Shown here: piece after piece, positions 13,594 to 21,866 of the stretch
Layout of the letters: every line of letters begins with the position of its first letter
Position numbering within the stretch: the stretch's first letter is position 1
From: Acetomicrobium sp. UBA3949
Lineage (GTDB): Bacteria; Synergistota; Synergistia; Synergistales; Acetomicrobiaceae
NCBI GenBank assembly: GCA_002385485.1
Contig: DGDP01000038.1
Span: 1 to 22,428, forward strand
Direction: 5' to 3'
Length of the DNA: 22,428 nt
The notes under the pieces: generated by a model
Seen by the model: only the letters and a program-made list of their open reading frames with translations
Told to the model about the DNA's origin: nothing
Database searches by the model: none
Made by a program: the position numbers and the translations under genes

Positions 13594-14577
13594 ATGAGAT
13601 CTTTGCTGCTTTCCAGGAGCTCCCTTGAGGAGCTGAACATAAAGATGGCCGACGTCATAGAAGCCGTGGAGCGCGGGTTTAGGTTAAAGGGAGAAGGCAA
13701 GGTGAGCATGCCTGCGAAGATAGGCATACATCCCAGAAAGGATTGTTTTATCCATGCCATGCCGTGCTACATAGGAGGGGAGGTTGATGCTTCAGGTATC
13801 AAGTGGGTAGCAGGCTATCCGTCCAACCAAGAGAAGGGGCTTCCCTATATAAGCGGCATTATGTGCTTGAACGAAAGCGATACGGGGCTGGTAAAGGCCA
13901 TAATGGACGCGTCATGGATAACGGCCTATCGCACAGGAGCCGCCTCTGCTGTGTGTGCCAAATACCTGGGTGACCCCGATTCGAAGGTGATCGCAGTGAT
14001 AGGTCTAGGCGTGCAGGGAAGGATGAACCTCATGGCTTTGATGGAAGTATTTAAAGAAGTGCGACAGGTCAGGGTATATGATGTACTGCCCTCTCAAATG
14101 GAACGGTACGTCAGGGATATGTCCTCATTGTTTAAGCAATGCCAATTCGTCGCCTGCGATAGGCCCAAAGAAACAGTTGCGGATGCCGACGTGGTCGTTA
14201 CTTGTACGCCGATTGTCGAAGACCCGAAGAGGTACGTTCGCGCCGAATGTCTCAAGGAAGACGTGCTGGCCATTGCCGTGGACTACGACTCGTCCTTTTG
14301 CGCTCCCGTAATGGCGGAGGCAGACGTGTTCGTGTGCGACGATACCGGTCAGTACCTTTGGACACAGGAGCAGGGAGTTTACTTCCAGGACGGCTATCCG
14401 ACAAAAGATAAAATCTACGCAGACGTGGGCGAACTTTGTGCAGGCTTGAAAAGTCCCGTAAGAAAGGGCCGTCGCGGCGCTGTCCTCATGGGTATTGCAA
14501 GTCACGACGTAATGACAGCCCAATTGGCCTACGAAAAGGCCTTAGAGAAAGGTATCGGCCAGTGGATTGAGATATAG
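13594..14577 (+). CDS. Ornithine cyclodeaminase / mu-crystallin family (possible pyrroline-2-carboxylate reductase)
   Basis: A 327-residue NAD(P)-dependent enzyme of the OCD/mu-crystallin family. The conserved substrate lysine (GIKWVAG, Lys70), Arg113 in AYRTGAAS, and the Rossmann motif GLGVQG at 137-142 are present. The catalytic acid region is at VDYDSSF (Asp230/Asp232). Members cyclise ornithine to proline, reduce delta1-pyrroline-2-carboxylate (or piperideine-2-carboxylate), or act as alanine dehydrogenases. Next to hydroxyproline dehydratase and a proline-dehydrogenase-like complex, pyrroline-2-carboxylate reduction or ornithine to proline conversion are the best guesses. ATG at 13594 follows GGGGAGG (13579-13585). 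It starts 15 bases after the MBL stop, so the two are co-transcribed. Confidence 0.87.
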   Translation: MRSLLLSRSSLEELNIKMADVIEAVERGFRLKGEGKVSMPAKIGIHPRKDCFIHAMPCYIGGEVDASGIKWVAGYPSNQEKGLPYISGIMCLNESDTGLVKAIMDASWITAYRTGAASAVCAKYLGDPDSKVIAVIGLGVQGRMNLMALMEVFKEVRQVRVYDVLPSQMERYVRDMSSLFKQCQFVACDRPKETVADADVVVTCTPIVEDPKRYVRAECLKEDVLAIAVDYDSSFCAPVMAEADVFVCDDTGQYLWTQEQGVYFQDGYPTKDKIYADVGELCAGLKSPVRKGRRGAVLMGIASHDVMTAQLAYEKALEKGIGQWIEI

Positions 14578-14601
14578 TAAAATATTAAACTATAATTTAC
14601 G

Positions 14602-14640
14602 CGCGGCGAGGGTTAAAATATAAGTTAAGCCTTCGCCGCG
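14602..14640. terminator. Shared hairpin between convergent genes
   Basis: CGCGGCGA at 14602-14609 pairs with TCGCCGCG at 14633-14640, extended by GGGTT/AAGCC-type pairing to 13 base pairs (14602-14614 with 14628-14640, two G-T pairs). It lies in the 72-base gap between the convergent OCD-family and adenine deaminase genes, and likely acts on both strands. T-runs are weak. Confidence 0.65.
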
Positions 14641-14649
14641 ACTTATTGA

Positions 14650-16443
14650 CTAGACGATCAGTTCCACGAACTTGAAGTTCAGGGTATCGACCAATCCCCT
14701 GTTGGCTATTCGAAGCTCAGGAATTACGGGAAGCGAAAGCAGAGCCATGGTCATGAAGGGTGATTCCATGGTGCATCCTAGCTCATGCCATGCCTCGTCC
14801 AAGGCCTTGACATGGGCGTCCACCTCTTCCACAGGTTTATCTGACATCAAGCCTGCTATGGGAAGCTCGACCAAGGCCAACACCTTGCCGTCGCATACGG
14901 CGACCATGCCACCGCCGCACTTGTGCAGGACGTTTCCCGCAAAGGCCATGTCGGCGTCGTTGGTGCCCATGATCAAAAGGTTATGGCTGTCATGTGCCAC
15001 GGTGGAAGCCACTGCCCCCCGCTTCAGGCCAAATCCGCCGACGAAGCCAATCCCCATGTTGCCGGGTCCACCGTGACGCTCGACAACGGCGACCTTTGCC
15101 AGGTCTTGCGAAAGATCGGCTTCTATCCTTTGGTCGTGGACCTTAAGCTTAGCAGTACTGTGAAAGGTATTTACCCTTGCCTCGACCACTTGGATTACCC
15201 TGATAGTTACTTCCTTTTCGGGCCCACCGTATTTGACCTCGAAGTCGCTTGCGGAAAGCTCGCGTTTTATCCGCACTGAGTTTAAGGCCCAATCGGGATA
15301 GTTTAAAGCTTTTAGTTCCGTCGTCAACTTGCCCTCCCGGGCAACGATCTCTCCGTCCGTCATGACTATCTCAGGGTTAAAATCGGCCAAGTCCCTAAGG
15401 AAAAGAATATCGGCGCATCTTCCGGGAGCTATAGCTCCGATTTCGTGGCTTACCCTGAAGCACTCGGCGGTGTTTATAGTAGCCATCTGTATGGCGCTTA
15501 TGGGGTTCATGCCCTCTTCGATGGCTCTTTTTACTACGTGGTTCATGTGGCCAAGCGTCAGTATGGTGTGAGGGTGGGTGTCATCGGTGACGAGCAATGC
15601 CCTTCTGTCGTCGACGAAGGTCTCGGTCAAACTCTTGATGGTGGTCTTTATGTCCTGCCAGGCCGATCCCTCTCGCATCTTGCTGTACATGCCCAGGCGC
15701 ATTCTGGCCAGAGCATCCTCTTTTCTTGTGCCTTCATGGCAAGATGCCACGCCTGAGGCCGCATAAGCCTGTAAGCCTACCTCCGTTTCAGGTATGGAGT
15801 AATGTCCGGTTACGACCTTTCCTGACTCCATCGTTATTTTAAGCATCTCGTGTACGTTTTCGTCGCCTGCTAACACGCCGGGGAAGTTCATCATCTCGCC
15901 CAAGCCTATTACCTCGTCCCACTTCATGGCCTCGGCTATCTCCCTTGGCGTGATGACAGCTCCGGCATCCTCAAATCCCGGTGCTGATGGCACGCATGAC
16001 GGCATGGTGGCAAACACTTTTAGCGGCAAATTTTTGCCCTCGTCCACCATTAGCTTGACGCCCCTTAATCCCAAGACGTTTGCTATCTCGTGGGGATCCA
16101 TGAAGATGGTGGTAGTGCCGCAAGGAAGCGCTGCTCTGGCAAACTGCGTCACCGTGACCATGCTGGATTCTACATGCATATGGCCGTCAAGAAGTCCCGG
16201 TGTCAAATAAAATCCCGAAGCGTCTATAATTTTCGTGTTTGGACCGATCGTGTGATCCGCTTTCCCGACGAGGACGATGCGTCCTTTGTATATACTTACG
16301 TCTGCAAGCAATATCTCCTTCGTAAAGACGTTTACCACAAGTCCTCCCTTTATCACGGTATCTGCCTTGAGTTTCCCTTGAGCTGCGAGCGTGAGGTCGC
16401 GGGTCATCTCGTGAAGGGCATGTCTTCCCAAAAACTTCGACAT
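14650..16443 (-). CDS. ade: Adenine deaminase
   Basis: A 597-residue amidohydrolase-superfamily enzyme that converts adenine to hypoxanthine and ammonia in purine salvage. The metal site DGHMHVESS gives His88 and His90 with Glu92. The family-specific DPHEIANVLG is at 116-125. VTGHYSIPE and VTDDTHPH supply the later His and Asp ligands. The C-terminal Ade-specific domain (GPGNMGIGFVGGFGL, AHDSHNLLIMGTND) is intact. The length is typical. ATG at 16443 is preceded by AGGAGTGA eight bases upstream. It is transcribed towards the imino-acid island and divergently from the hydroxy-acid dehydrogenase gene. It has no obvious metabolic link with its neighbours beyond nitrogen release. Confidence 0.95.
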   Translation of the reverse strand: MSKFLGRHALHEMTRDLTLAAQGKLKADTVIKGGLVVNVFTKEILLADVSIYKGRIVLVGKADHTIGPNTKIIDASGFYLTPGLLDGHMHVESSMVTVTQFARAALPCGTTTIFMDPHEIANVLGLRGVKLMVDEGKNLPLKVFATMPSCVPSAPGFEDAGAVITPREIAEAMKWDEVIGLGEMMNFPGVLAGDENVHEMLKITMESGKVVTGHYSIPETEVGLQAYAASGVASCHEGTRKEDALARMRLGMYSKMREGSAWQDIKTTIKSLTETFVDDRRALLVTDDTHPHTILTLGHMNHVVKRAIEEGMNPISAIQMATINTAECFRVSHEIGAIAPGRCADILFLRDLADFNPEIVMTDGEIVAREGKLTTELKALNYPDWALNSVRIKRELSASDFEVKYGGPEKEVTIRVIQVVEARVNTFHSTAKLKVHDQRIEADLSQDLAKVAVVERHGGPGNMGIGFVGGFGLKRGAVASTVAHDSHNLLIMGTNDADMAFAGNVLHKCGGGMVAVCDGKVLALVELPIAGLMSDKPVEEVDAHVKALDEAWHELGCTMESPFMTMALLSLPVIPELRIANRGLVDTLNFKFVELIV

Positions 16444-16524
16444 AAGCGGTCACTCCTTTTTGCGCCTTAGTTTAAAATAGTATTAATATTATTATAAGCC
16501 AAATAAAAGCAAGGTGGTGCGAAT
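16444..16524. promoter_or_regulatory. Divergent promoter region between ade and the FMN dehydrogenase gene
   Basis: This 81-base AT-rich gap must hold the 5' signals of two divergent genes. On the plus strand TTGCGC at 16460-16465 and TAATAT at 16484-16489 (18 apart) form a weak match. On the minus strand a TATAAT is present around 16491-16496 without a good -35. No operator consensus was recognised. Confidence 0.35.
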
Positions 16525-17535
16525 ATGAAGTGGGATGAGGTTTTGGGAAATGCCAGAGAGGCTTTGAGGGGAATTTGCCATCTGTGTCCGATTTGTGACA
16601 TGAAGGCCTGTGCTGGAAAAGTGCCGGGCATAGGCGGCATAGGCACCGGAGGCAGCGCTAAAAATAATTATGAAGCGCTTCGCGAGATCAAGTTTAGGAT
16701 GAAAGCCATTCACGAGGTGGATAAACCCGACATCGGCGTTGAGCTTTTCGGGCAAAAATTGGCGTTGCCCGTGATCGGCGCAGCTGTGGCAGGCGCCAGA
16801 GTAAATTTCTCCGGCAGGATCGAGGAAAAAGAGTTTGCCAAGGCCCAACTTGAAGGGGCATTGGATGCAGGTACCATCGCAATGATTGGAGACGGGCCGG
16901 GAGATCTCTACGAAAACACGATAGATGCATTGGCTGAGGTTGGGAAAGGGATTGTCATTATAAAGCCAAGAAAACTTGACGAGATAATTAGACGAATAAG
17001 AATTGCCGAAGAGGCCGGAGCTTTGGCCGTTGGGATCGACGTGGATGCAGCCGGATTGGTCAACATGAGAAAGTCGGGGGAATATGTAGGACCCATAAGT
17101 TGTAAGGTTTTGGAGGAGATATGCAGCAAGACGGCTCTTCCCGTGATCGTTAAGGGCATAATGACGGAGGAAGAGGCGGTAGCTGCCTGCAATGCCGGTG
17201 TCGGTGCCATCGTAGTTTCGAATCACGGTGGCAGGGTATTGGATGATCTCCCCGGCACTGTTTCTGTATTGCCTAAAATTGCCTCAAAAATAAAGGATAG
17301 GTGTGTGGTGTTGGCAGATGGGGGCGTCAGAAGCGGTTCCGACGTATTGAAATTTTTGGCTTTAGGTGCCCGTGCCGTGTTGGTAGGACGTCCCGTTGTA
17401 TGGGGCGCCTTTGGAAGTGGTAGGGATGGAGTAAGGCTTTTGTACGAAAAGTTGGCTGATGAACTGAGTGTGGCCATGATACTTACATCCTGTCAGAGCG
17501 TTGCGGAAGCCTCGACTGATTTGCTGGCTCTATAG
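16525..17535 (+). CDS. FMN-dependent alpha-hydroxy-acid oxidising protein
   Basis: A 336-residue TIM-barrel flavoprotein of the lactate/glycolate oxidase family. Seen: Lys210 in VIVKGIM, the catalytic His234 and substrate Arg237 in SNHGGR, and the FMN-phosphate region ADGGVRSG plus LGARAVLVGRP at 265-290. Members oxidise L-2-hydroxy acids such as lactate to 2-oxo acids; the exact substrate is unknown. The N-terminus carries an unusual cysteine set, C18, C21, C24 and C29 (CHLCPICDMKAC), that classical oxidases lack. I recall similar N-termini in clostridial members. It may hold an Fe-S cluster or zinc, letting the enzyme use a non-oxygen acceptor. ATG at 16525 follows AAGGTGGTG. It is 34 bases before the next gene and probably co-transcribed with it. 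Confidence 0.85.
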   Translation: MKWDEVLGNAREALRGICHLCPICDMKACAGKVPGIGGIGTGGSAKNNYEALREIKFRMKAIHEVDKPDIGVELFGQKLALPVIGAAVAGARVNFSGRIEEKEFAKAQLEGALDAGTIAMIGDGPGDLYENTIDALAEVGKGIVIIKPRKLDEIIRRIRIAEEAGALAVGIDVDAAGLVNMRKSGEYVGPISCKVLEEICSKTALPVIVKGIMTEEEAVAACNAGVGAIVVSNHGGRVLDDLPGTVSVLPKIASKIKDRCVVLADGGVRSGSDVLKFLALGARAVLVGRPVVWGAFGSGRDGVRLLYEKLADELSVAMILTSCQSVAEASTDLLAL

Positions 17536-17569
17536 TGCGTAGATAAGATAACTATACGGAGGGAAGATC

Positions 17570-19756
17570 ATGAGAGAGAAAAAAGGGCGCTTTCCTTTTC
17601 TTTGGTTAGTTTTTGTTTTGGTGGTTATGCTGTCCTTTTCAAGCTCGGCTGATGCTTTAGAGAAAAGGGATTACGATGTCATCGTGGTTGGTGCCGGAAC
17701 AGGAGGGCTTGGGGCTGCAATTCAGGCGGCTCGTCTTGGCGTCAAGGTGGCGGTATTTGAGGAGACCACGGTCTTAGGGGGCCAAATGATCGCCTCCGCC
17801 GTCTCCACAATGGACGATATGTACGGCACTAGGTGGGGCATTTACGGAGAATTTCTGGAAGGAATTTTTGAATACTACTCCTCTCGAGGCAAGTCCCTGG
17901 GGACATGCTACTGGACTCCCATAACAGTAGCCTTCGAGCCCCATGTTGGAGAGTATGTGTTGGCCAATATGATCAAAGGGGTAAGGGAAGGGAAGACGAC
18001 CCTGGATAAAAAGCCCGGCGTTTTGGACCTTTATACAGGAGCCAAGGTGCGTAGCGTACTGAAGTCGGGCGATGGCAAAACAGTCACGGGCATAGTTGCA
18101 GAGGCGGGCGGAACCAAGCTTTTATGCTATAGCAAGGTCTTGATAGATGCCACAGAATATGGGGATTTACTTCCCCTTGCTGGAGTCGATTATAGAGTCG
18201 GGAAGAATTTAGTTGACAGGGAGTCGACAAGTTTTGATGAAGACGCAAGGGTGCAGGACATTACTTGGGTATCCGTAATAAAACACTATCCCGGCGGCGT
18301 GCCCGATAAGCTTAAAGTAAAGACCCCGCCGCCCGGATACGAAGATATGAGAAAGACCTTCATGTCCTATGTAGCTAGAGATGGCTCCACCTTCAAGCGA
18401 TACCCCCTTAAATATCCCGTGGACGTTTTAACGCACAACGCCTATAGAGGGTTGCCGGACAGCCTGGCTCGCGGAAACGCCGATGCCTCTAGCCCCTTGA
18501 CCTGGCTTATGCTGACCAAGACAGAGGTTAATTGGGCTAACGACTACCCAGGCAAGGAGGGATATAAGGGGAAAACCGGCCTTCCCGTTACATACCTCGA
18601 GGATCCAGCTTTCAGGAAAGAAGCGGATGCCAGGGCGATGCTTGTAACAATTGGGTTTATCTATTACCTGCAAAACGAGCTCGGTTGCGATTGGTCTGTA
18701 GCATCTGACATCTTCAAGTCGGAAGCTACGTACGAGAATGTTAAGGGCCACCTACCGTCTGAGTACGCTGAGATTGCAAAACACTTTCCTCCCCGCCCTT
18801 ACGTACGGGAAAGCAGAAGAGTTGTAGGAATAAAGACGTTGACGTCCCGCGAAATTAGGGAAAACTCCGAGAGTTACATGAGAAACGAGGGCAGGGAATT
18901 GCGAAGCTCGCTTGCCGTAGGTCGTTACGTGCTTGATTTGCACGGCGCCGATGAAACGGAGCAGCTAGAGGCGGAATTCGGCGAAACCAGGGAGTCTATA
19001 GCCAAAAACAAGCCCTTGGGACCCTTCCAGGTTCCCTTCGAGATATTTATTCCGAAGGAGACGGACGGATTCCTGGTGGCGGAGAAGAACCTGTCCGTTA
19101 CCCGTCTGGCTTCGGGGGCGCTGAGGCTTCAGCCGATAACCATGCTCACCGGGCAGGCGGTTGGTGCGATAGCGGCACTTGCAGTAAAAGAAGGCGTGCA
19201 GCCCAGAGATGTTAATGTCATGAAGGTACAGAAAACTTTATTGGAAGCAAAGGATAGGCTGGCCCTTTGTGTTTACTCAGACGTTCCAGAAAGCCATCCC
19301 CACTGGGCAGCCGTTCAGATGGCGACTGTTAGGGGTTGGATGAAGCCGAAGAGCTTGCCAACGCTCGCAGCCTCGAGGATAGATAACTACAATGACATTT
19401 TACAAGCCTCCCGAAAAGGCCGCACCAAGGGAATTTTTGGAGTGGACGAGCCTTTGAGCTGGAAAGTTGCAAAGGAATTTCTTAGTGCTATACTTGATGA
19501 CCTGGGAAGTCAAGGAAAAGTTGATTTACATAACGGTATGAGCGAAGAGCCCATCCCAAGGGGAGAATTTATTTTCGCTTTATGTCGAGCGCTTTACCCT
19601 TCCGAGGTGCCTAAGCCCATTACCACGAAAGAAGAGAAGATCTCGTGGGCCCATAAAAAGCTATCTCCGATTCTGTCCGTTGATAAAAGGGATTTAGAAG
19701 AAAGCCTTACCAGAGGAGAGGCCCTGGATATTGTCATCAAGGTCTTGACGAATTAG
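17570..19756 (+). CDS. Exported FAD-dependent oxidoreductase with SLH-like C-terminal region
   Basis: A 728-residue protein beginning with a Sec signal peptide: basic MREKKGR, a hydrophobic stretch at 8-23 and an ADA cleavage site after residue 29. No twin-arginine motif is present, so FAD would have to be inserted outside the cytoplasm. The FAD motif GAGTGG is at 41-46. The body (VLGGQMIASAVSTMDDM, DATEYGDLLPLAGVDYRVG) fits the FAD_oxidored family (xanthan-lyase-associated type). From residue 569 the sequence looks like S-layer homology repeats: YSDVPESHPHWAAVQMATVRGW, then IPRGEFIFALCRALYP and LTRGEALDIVIKVL. This would tether it to the cell surface. ATG at 17570 follows GGAGGGA. The substrate is unknown; the SLH call is by eye. 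Confidence 0.8.
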   Translation: MREKKGRFPFLWLVFVLVVMLSFSSSADALEKRDYDVIVVGAGTGGLGAAIQAARLGVKVAVFEETTVLGGQMIASAVSTMDDMYGTRWGIYGEFLEGIFEYYSSRGKSLGTCYWTPITVAFEPHVGEYVLANMIKGVREGKTTLDKKPGVLDLYTGAKVRSVLKSGDGKTVTGIVAEAGGTKLLCYSKVLIDATEYGDLLPLAGVDYRVGKNLVDRESTSFDEDARVQDITWVSVIKHYPGGVPDKLKVKTPPPGYEDMRKTFMSYVARDGSTFKRYPLKYPVDVLTHNAYRGLPDSLARGNADASSPLTWLMLTKTEVNWANDYPGKEGYKGKTGLPVTYLEDPAFRKEADARAMLVTIGFIYYLQNELGCDWSVASDIFKSEATYENVKGHLPSEYAEIAKHFPPRPYVRESRRVVGIKTLTSREIRENSESYMRNEGRELRSSLAVGRYVLDLHGADETEQLEAEFGETRESIAKNKPLGPFQVPFEIFIPKETDGFLVAEKNLSVTRLASGALRLQPITMLTGQAVGAIAALAVKEGVQPRDVNVMKVQKTLLEAKDRLALCVYSDVPESHPHWAAVQMATVRGWMKPKSLPTLAASRIDNYNDILQASRKGRTKGIFGVDEPLSWKVAKEFLSAILDDLGSQGKVDLHNGMSEEPIPRGEFIFALCRALYPSEVPKPITTKEEKISWAHKKLSPILSVDKRDLEESLTRGEALDIVIKVLTN

Positions 19757-19788
19757 CAAAGGCAAGCCCTTAAAGGAGCTGGTGGATA

Positions 19789-20412
19789 GTGGCTTCTAAA
19801 GTTACGCCGACTCGAGGCGCATTGATGCGAATGGTCCGCGCGGCGTCCCTGGCGCAAAAAGGACACGACCTGCTCGAGAGAAAACGGCAAATTCTCATGA
19901 TGGAGTTGGTCAAACATATAGATGATGCTAAGAATTTGCAAAGGGAGATGGCATCCGTCTTTGCCGATGCCTATAAGGCCTTGGAAAGGGCGAATATATC
20001 CATGGGTATAGACGTCGTAGAGGATATCGCCATGGCAGTTCCCGAGGAAGAGGATTTCATCATAAGGCTTAAATCCATCATGGGAGTCGAGATTCCGGAG
20101 ATCGATCCCATAGATGCCTCTCTGAAACCAAGCTATTCCTTTTATGGCACTTCGGGCTCTCTGGATATAGCCTACAGCGCCTTCAGGAGAGTGCTCGAAC
20201 TTATATCCCGATTGGCTGCTGTGGAGACGAGCGTATACAGGTTGGCCGTGCAAATTAAAAAGACGCATAAAAGAGTAAATGCACTGGAAAAGGTGGCTAT
20301 TCCCTTCTACAAATCCTCCATAGCGTATATCGAAAACGTGTTGGAAGAGGGCGAAAGGGAAGACATCGTACGGATGAAAAAGGCGAAGGAAAATTTAGAA
20401 AAGAAGAAGTGA
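19789..20412 (+). CDS. ntpD: V-type ATP synthase subunit D
   Basis: A 207-residue central-stalk subunit of the V/A-type rotary ATPase. The N-terminal VTPTRGALMRM and LLERKRQILMMEL segments are signatures of subunit D, and the whole chain is a long alpha-helical hairpin as expected for the rotor axle. The GTG start at 19789 has AAAGGAG at about 19771-19777, a loose spacing, and begins 32 bases after the FAD oxidoreductase gene with no terminator between. In many bacterial clusters D follows A and B at the end of the operon; here it comes first, before the G/H-like, C and I subunits. Confidence 0.95.
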   Translation: MASKVTPTRGALMRMVRAASLAQKGHDLLERKRQILMMELVKHIDDAKNLQREMASVFADAYKALERANISMGIDVVEDIAMAVPEEEDFIIRLKSIMGVEIPEIDPIDASLKPSYSFYGTSGSLDIAYSAFRRVLELISRLAAVETSVYRLAVQIKKTHKRVNALEKVAIPFYKSSIAYIENVLEEGEREDIVRMKKAKENLEKKK

Positions 20413-20430
20413 AGGAAAGGAGCATGAAAG

Positions 20431-20775
20431 ATGGCTTCTATACAGGAAGCTTTGGCGATGCTTTTAGGCGCCGACAGCGAAGCAAAAAATATCACAGAAG
20501 AAGCGAAGAGAAAGGCCGAAGAAATAGAAGAAGAAGCTAAGCGCAAAGCAGCTTCCGAGAGGGAGGCCAGATTAAAGGCAGCCAGAGAACAGGCAAAGGC
20601 CATAGTAGATTCTGCAAGGGCTTCCGCCCAGACCGAAGCTCAACAGATCGAAGCGTTGGGTCGGCAGGAGTTAGAGAGAATGGAAAAGAGGTTTAACGAA
20701 AACGCTCCAGCCATAATAAAAGGACTCGTAGCCGAATTGGTGAACGCCTATTTGCAGAAGGCGAGAGGTCAATGA
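20431..20775 (+). CDS. V-type ATP synthase peripheral-stalk subunit (G/H-like)
   Basis: A 114-residue protein that is almost entirely charged helix from about residue 18 to 90 (repeated EEAKRKAEE and REARLKAAREQAK motifs), as in the G/H subunit that pairs with E in the peripheral stalk of bacterial A/V-ATPases. Sequence conservation in this subunit is low, so the call rests on helix composition, length and operon position between D and C. ATG at 20431 is preceded by GAAAGGAG (20413-20420). Its stop overlaps the next start by ATGA. Confidence 0.82.
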   Translation: MASIQEALAMLLGADSEAKNITEEAKRKAEEIEEEAKRKAASEREARLKAAREQAKAIVDSARASAQTEAQQIEALGRQELERMEKRFNENAPAIIKGLVAELVNAYLQKARGQ

Positions 20776-21866
20776 GCTACTCTCCCGTATCCGCAGGCGA
20801 ATGTGTAGCTACGGGAGCAAAGGCCCACGTCCTCTTTGGGAAGATGCTAGACGATAACGACTTTTGGGCCTTGCTCGAGTGCGATTCGCCTCAGGAAATA
20901 GCGGGTTATCTGAGGAGGAAGGGAGGTTATGCCCCCTACCTGGAGACGATCGTGTTGGCTAATGTCCACAGGGCTGAGCTGGAACACGCTTTGCTGGCCG
21001 TTCCGCTGTACGTCTCTGCCTCCTTTTTGCCCTATTTAAACGGCGCAAGGATGGCTTTTTTGAAGGCCTGGGTTGAGAGATTTCAGGCGGGATTGCTGAA
21101 GCAGGTCATGCGATGGCTCTTTGCCGGTAGAGGCGAAAGGGAATCTCTCAGGTCGAGCCTTAAGGGACTGCCTTTTGTAACTCTGCCCTTCGACGCATTG
21201 CTTTCCTGTAAAGACTTAGAGGAGTTCATAAAGACGTTAAAGGCCACGAGGTATTATCCGGTCCTGAGGGAACCCGTGGATTGGTTGCTCAAGGGGAGGG
21301 GGAACTTGTTCTCCTGCGAATCTGCCGTAGATGCTCATGTGATCTCTAATATATATCGTGCAGCCCTGAATTTGCCCATCCTAGAACGCACTGAAGTATT
21401 GAACTTATTGGGAAATTTGATCGATATCCTCAACATCTACTTTTGTTACAGGGCTAAGCGCTTCTATACCATGAATCGCGAGGAGATCATAAACCGCCTG
21501 CTGCCTGTGCGCTTTAAGGTAAAGGGGCCGACGATAAACAGGTTAGCTTCTTCTGAGGACATGGAGTCCTTTTGGTCCGTCCTGTCTTCGACTCCATACT
21601 CGAGCGCCTTCGGCGAGGAGCCGCCGAAGGATGAGCTTGCTCTGGAGAGGGACATGAAGAGATTCTTGCGCGAAAGGGCTTTGAGGGTCTTTCGGAGAGG
21701 GTCTCCTTCCTTTCATACCGCTATGGCCTACTTGATGCTGCTGGAGCTTGAGGTCGGTGATATCATTACCATCATCGAGGACGTGAGGTACGATTATAAC
21801 AGGCGAATTGCCGCAGCCTTTTTGGCACGCCCTCTGATACCGGGAGGTGCTTTATCTTGGCGATAA
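20772..21866 (+). CDS. ntpC: V-type ATP synthase subunit C (AC39 family)
   Basis: A 364-residue helical subunit of the vATP-synt_AC39 family that caps the membrane rotor and joins it to the central stalk. Family features are the early cycling segment ATGAKAHVLFGKMLDD, repeated three-domain helical layout and the ILNIYFCYRAKRFY block near 220-235, typical of AC39/C subunits. The C-terminal DIITIIEDVRYDYNRR also resembles the family end (normally ...IRAI..G...). The length is slightly above the usual 330-350. It is coupled to the preceding gene (ATGA) and to the following one, whose TTG start lies inside its last codons. Confidence 0.88.
   Translation: MSYSPVSAGECVATGAKAHVLFGKMLDDNDFWALLECDSPQEIAGYLRRKGGYAPYLETIVLANVHRAELEHALLAVPLYVSASFLPYLNGARMAFLKAWVERFQAGLLKQVMRWLFAGRGERESLRSSLKGLPFVTLPFDALLSCKDLEEFIKTLKATRYYPVLREPVDWLLKGRGNLFSCESAVDAHVISNIYRAALNLPILERTEVLNLLGNLIDILNIYFCYRAKRFYTMNREEIINRLLPVRFKVKGPTINRLASSEDMESFWSVLSSTPYSSAFGEEPPKDELALERDMKRFLRERALRVFRRGSPSFHTAMAYLMLLELEVGDIITIIEDVRYDYNRRIAAAFLARPLIPGGALSWR

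Noticed and set aside
19753..20268. 171-codon minus-strand open frame opposite V-ATPase subunit D
   Set aside because: Subunit D on the plus strand is unambiguous; the antisense frame lacks any recognisable domain.
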